This document shows, piece after piece, positions 22,801-22,891 of a stretch of 22,891 nucleotides of DNA (its first letter is position 1; each line of letters opens with the position of its first letter). The DNA comes from a virus. The stretch is from the IMG/VR virus record IMGVR_UViG_3300018039_000024, positions 1 through 22,891 of that record; one strand, written 5' to 3'. Under the pieces are notes generated by a model. It ran no database searches, was not told where the DNA came from, and saw nothing but the letters and a program-made list of their open reading frames with translations. The translations under genes and the position numbers were made by a program.

Positions 22801-22891
22801 CGCTGCGCTGACAATTCCTCTTGTGTCTTGTTGCGCCATTCCTCAAAGATCAAATGACCACGAGCTTTCTTCTCAACTTCAAGCTCTCTCA
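16803..22891 (-). CDS. Giant polyvalent-type virion protein, 5'-partial
   Basis: The minus-strand frame is open from the stop at 16803-16805 to the window edge (at least 2029 residues). An internal TTG at 22851-22853 is not the true start, because coding continues upstream (REVEKKAR-like charged helix). Numbered from that TTG: a charged N-terminus; a domain near 150-290 with GGFVVAPLKE, LGGWFDTDSQQYFLDN and ADQLAIFDL; helical central regions with WWMRFVNRITGNP; and a C-terminal domain near 1470-1710 with YNPEFFITNIVRDIQTA, the signature of LPD38-type large polyvalent proteins. A hydrophobic segment follows (LWGALVVAGVMQDLL). Such proteins are thought to be carried in the virion and ejected with the DNA. 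No lysozyme motif seen. Confidence 0.82.
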   Translation of the reverse strand, partial: RELEVEKKARGHLIFEEWRNKTQEELSAQRDAYFAAIARSYRNYDEAFQAALDRMNTTRQDAEASWRRAESSLLEAARNARRSSGVGISSAATAEAGITTPSEVRTDVDPSALNISAREEPSSMSAKGSAILSTSDDYVTDLPVEQQVKFSRLSRSPSVSGLQDFIRNNPDGFTIDPVSMEPASGGFVVAPLKEAEIIVGETLPEEVLLGYIEDNKDISRAVNKPVYLGGWFDTDSQQYFLDNTLILPTAEEALYIAEAADQLAIFDLNNFEEIRTNEGIRQLQESGAYRGDTAIGYQRNLAEVGRRFAEARNNRNASQREQLTRGVEGFRQSRLTLPLSPEQRAASVLDYLDPNTGQPKFKNKQGSETLVSFANKLLELRGTRTYDIVNSEQDREEVARIMAAEAEAALLSSSDAIGWYDAKLKLAKQILFPVYPEVSPLRPDGTENSMYDPASEHAFDYATAVTSNGLSVIDNYLLASRQYDAWKNNQDGKFPLSASGAQGKSMIKAWEFWNALVDLGYNSNQINDLLTTQMRKGDLAALMTEVFGVDRVKDLPFTIDGKELADEIVGVAYVIGPKIGNGFYQNLRGNFDPLTMDRWWMRFVNRITGNPTVNYREELVQENKEKLWNLISNPDSLTEMDQKLLVDTVEALGITTIEKSDIELIAPEVQKVWDKNFYNKAFNDKLDDLADQYNFLVTSDGVITGRDAEKVKKIAQDARPKSTDLALAAKNLAGKLKPQLQEDPRNARERSAMRAAANRAREILRQSNQIGVDLTNADFQALMWYAEKRIFEAGGVRKGRGDDNDYADGAIAILKNKGVSDDKIEATLPDAERGRIRSVESQLDRDSEIGREIDAIQRGPEEGNFFAPRELTLLDGSMAPQEQLTTEQLQQTEADLAGAEVDPELPPQRFSRLIPAQALMPLRAPVNMADGSPNPVYGYFRDDTTGKLRPIVLPRGSHKTYENGVEVGQGLYHIQQRNHDKELVENSKYKRVENAIFDLLRRWQDQGYEDGDAVISYPSQGVIVLEWRNNLAFKAPPMRLVLQSGRDLPNAPSKNVFYVKTFFPILEKKARKTAPVRQSRLMSRLPEQIGEKQYNLEYARTSDFLAKGLKFFVPEEKAQTAADGIIRRFQDDMLPVGRMMQELQKKDATITDAFDPYLQEELYHGRVGAEIESREKTIYKDAVDAVKGVNISQGKIDQLKAISDKASETGDGFVKKALASYPSKKLAVVDAVLYATHAKERNAFIRKKDPDNTSGSGMSDMEADSILAWVATLDAPSVAALQRVQQGVRSIVANTNQSRADYGLIPEELRTDTNFNSYVPLRGKVDMLEGEMDFTRPASGAPFGVRGREDRRALGRFDYATDILATVINQNQNSVVRGERNKVGQAFIELLRANPDKTRGFGRILDRMPTIRREDTSGKVREFTDFMAAQDPHIFVAKENGKDVYVEISDIRLANSLKGSDGTGSSSLGAITRSLGKLNRYLSNINTSYNPEFFITNIVRDIQTAGINVQQFDADGMVKSIAKDYRSAFGGIKRAIRNGDKDSEWAKIYADFVRDGGQNSANPMNSVADQMANISNLLGDIAEDGARGKFNKMKNSFAGERVKSLLKFLEDYNTVAENAVRVAVYKGLKDKGFSPERAAQAARNVTVNFGKGGEYKTLMNSMYLFYNASIQGSFALFNAFLRSPKVRRLWGALVVAGVMQDLLNSTFSEEDDDEILVYDKIPDYILEHNLILPTFGMGTDRQYLAIPMPYGLNMAVNAGRAFNRTLRGEYSASEGANSIIMTAVDALNPLGGTENLINFAAPTVFDPFVEIMRNENYAGVPIYKQQYPGDQSPDSQRYFNSVSPSARWITNNLNALTGGTTEMSGFVDWNPEIMDYWFEYLTGGIGRFVQRTAELPARVYTDGFNEDLVREIPFVRKAIGTVSERENIGMFVEKRDRILNVGQEIKAAQEAGDRERFMRAREKYSEEIALLPRIKAINNAIKKISRQQNAIRDNVNLPDSQRQLILDRLDEQKQMLYARGNMIMKDYR

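Noticed and set aside
1-22891. CRISPR array, insertion sequence or integrase
   Set aside because: The direct repeats seen are too short and have no spacer layout. No transposase or integrase motif appears in any frame.

Overview
The window looks like part of a tailed-phage genome (or a closely related prophage). It has a terminase small subunit-like gene, a primase-helicase, a RusA resolvase, a recombination module (exonuclease, annealing protein, SSB-like protein) and a very large polyvalent-type virion protein. Genes are tightly packed, with many ATGA, TAATG and TGATG stop/start overlaps, and there are no tRNAs, ribosomal or housekeeping genes. No integrase, large terminase, portal, capsid or DNA polymerase gene is visible here. 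A marine alphaproteobacterial host is possible from overall character, but that is an impression, not a demonstration.

Layout. (1) Positions 1-1492 are mostly non-coding around a minus-strand terS gene (369-878). This stretch holds short direct repeats on both sides of terS, a strong G-quadruplex motif and a stable hairpin after the terS stop. (2) 1493-8612 is a plus-strand run of small unknown genes (including a YodL-like protein, a 34-residue membrane peptide and a DUF6011-type zinc protein). It is followed by a MoxR-like AAA+ ATPase and a VWA/metallopeptidase-like partner, then four more unknowns. (3) Two back-to-back terminators (8660-8722) separate this run from a converging minus-strand run (11245 to 8791): RusA, primase-helicase and a small overlooked gene of about 55 codons. 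(4) A divergent promoter region at about 11246-11317 opens the plus-strand recombination cluster (11318-16799). It encodes a Cas4/RecB-like exonuclease, an unknown, a DUF1071-type annealing protein, a protein with an SSB-type acidic tip, a ParB-fold protein, a GNAT protein, an HNH/Ref-like nuclease, an XRE regulator, an unknown, an AlpA-like HTH protein and a PD-(D/E)XK-like protein. (5) 16803 to the right edge is one minus-strand frame of more than 2000 codons that stays open past the window end.

The most interesting non-genic signal is a family of eight 16-bp sites related to the palindrome AAGTTCAATTGAACTT. They are scattered through intergenic gaps, gene ends and two coding regions. Their better-conserved arm (GTTCAAT) points with the local direction of transcription, and the one perfect copy spans the two stop codons of a convergent gene pair. 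They resemble an operator or 'stoperator' system; the XRE protein encoded here is one candidate reader. Other points of interest are the phage-borne AAA+/VWA-protease pair, a repeat element duplicated on both sides of terS, and duplicated gene-end hairpin cassettes.
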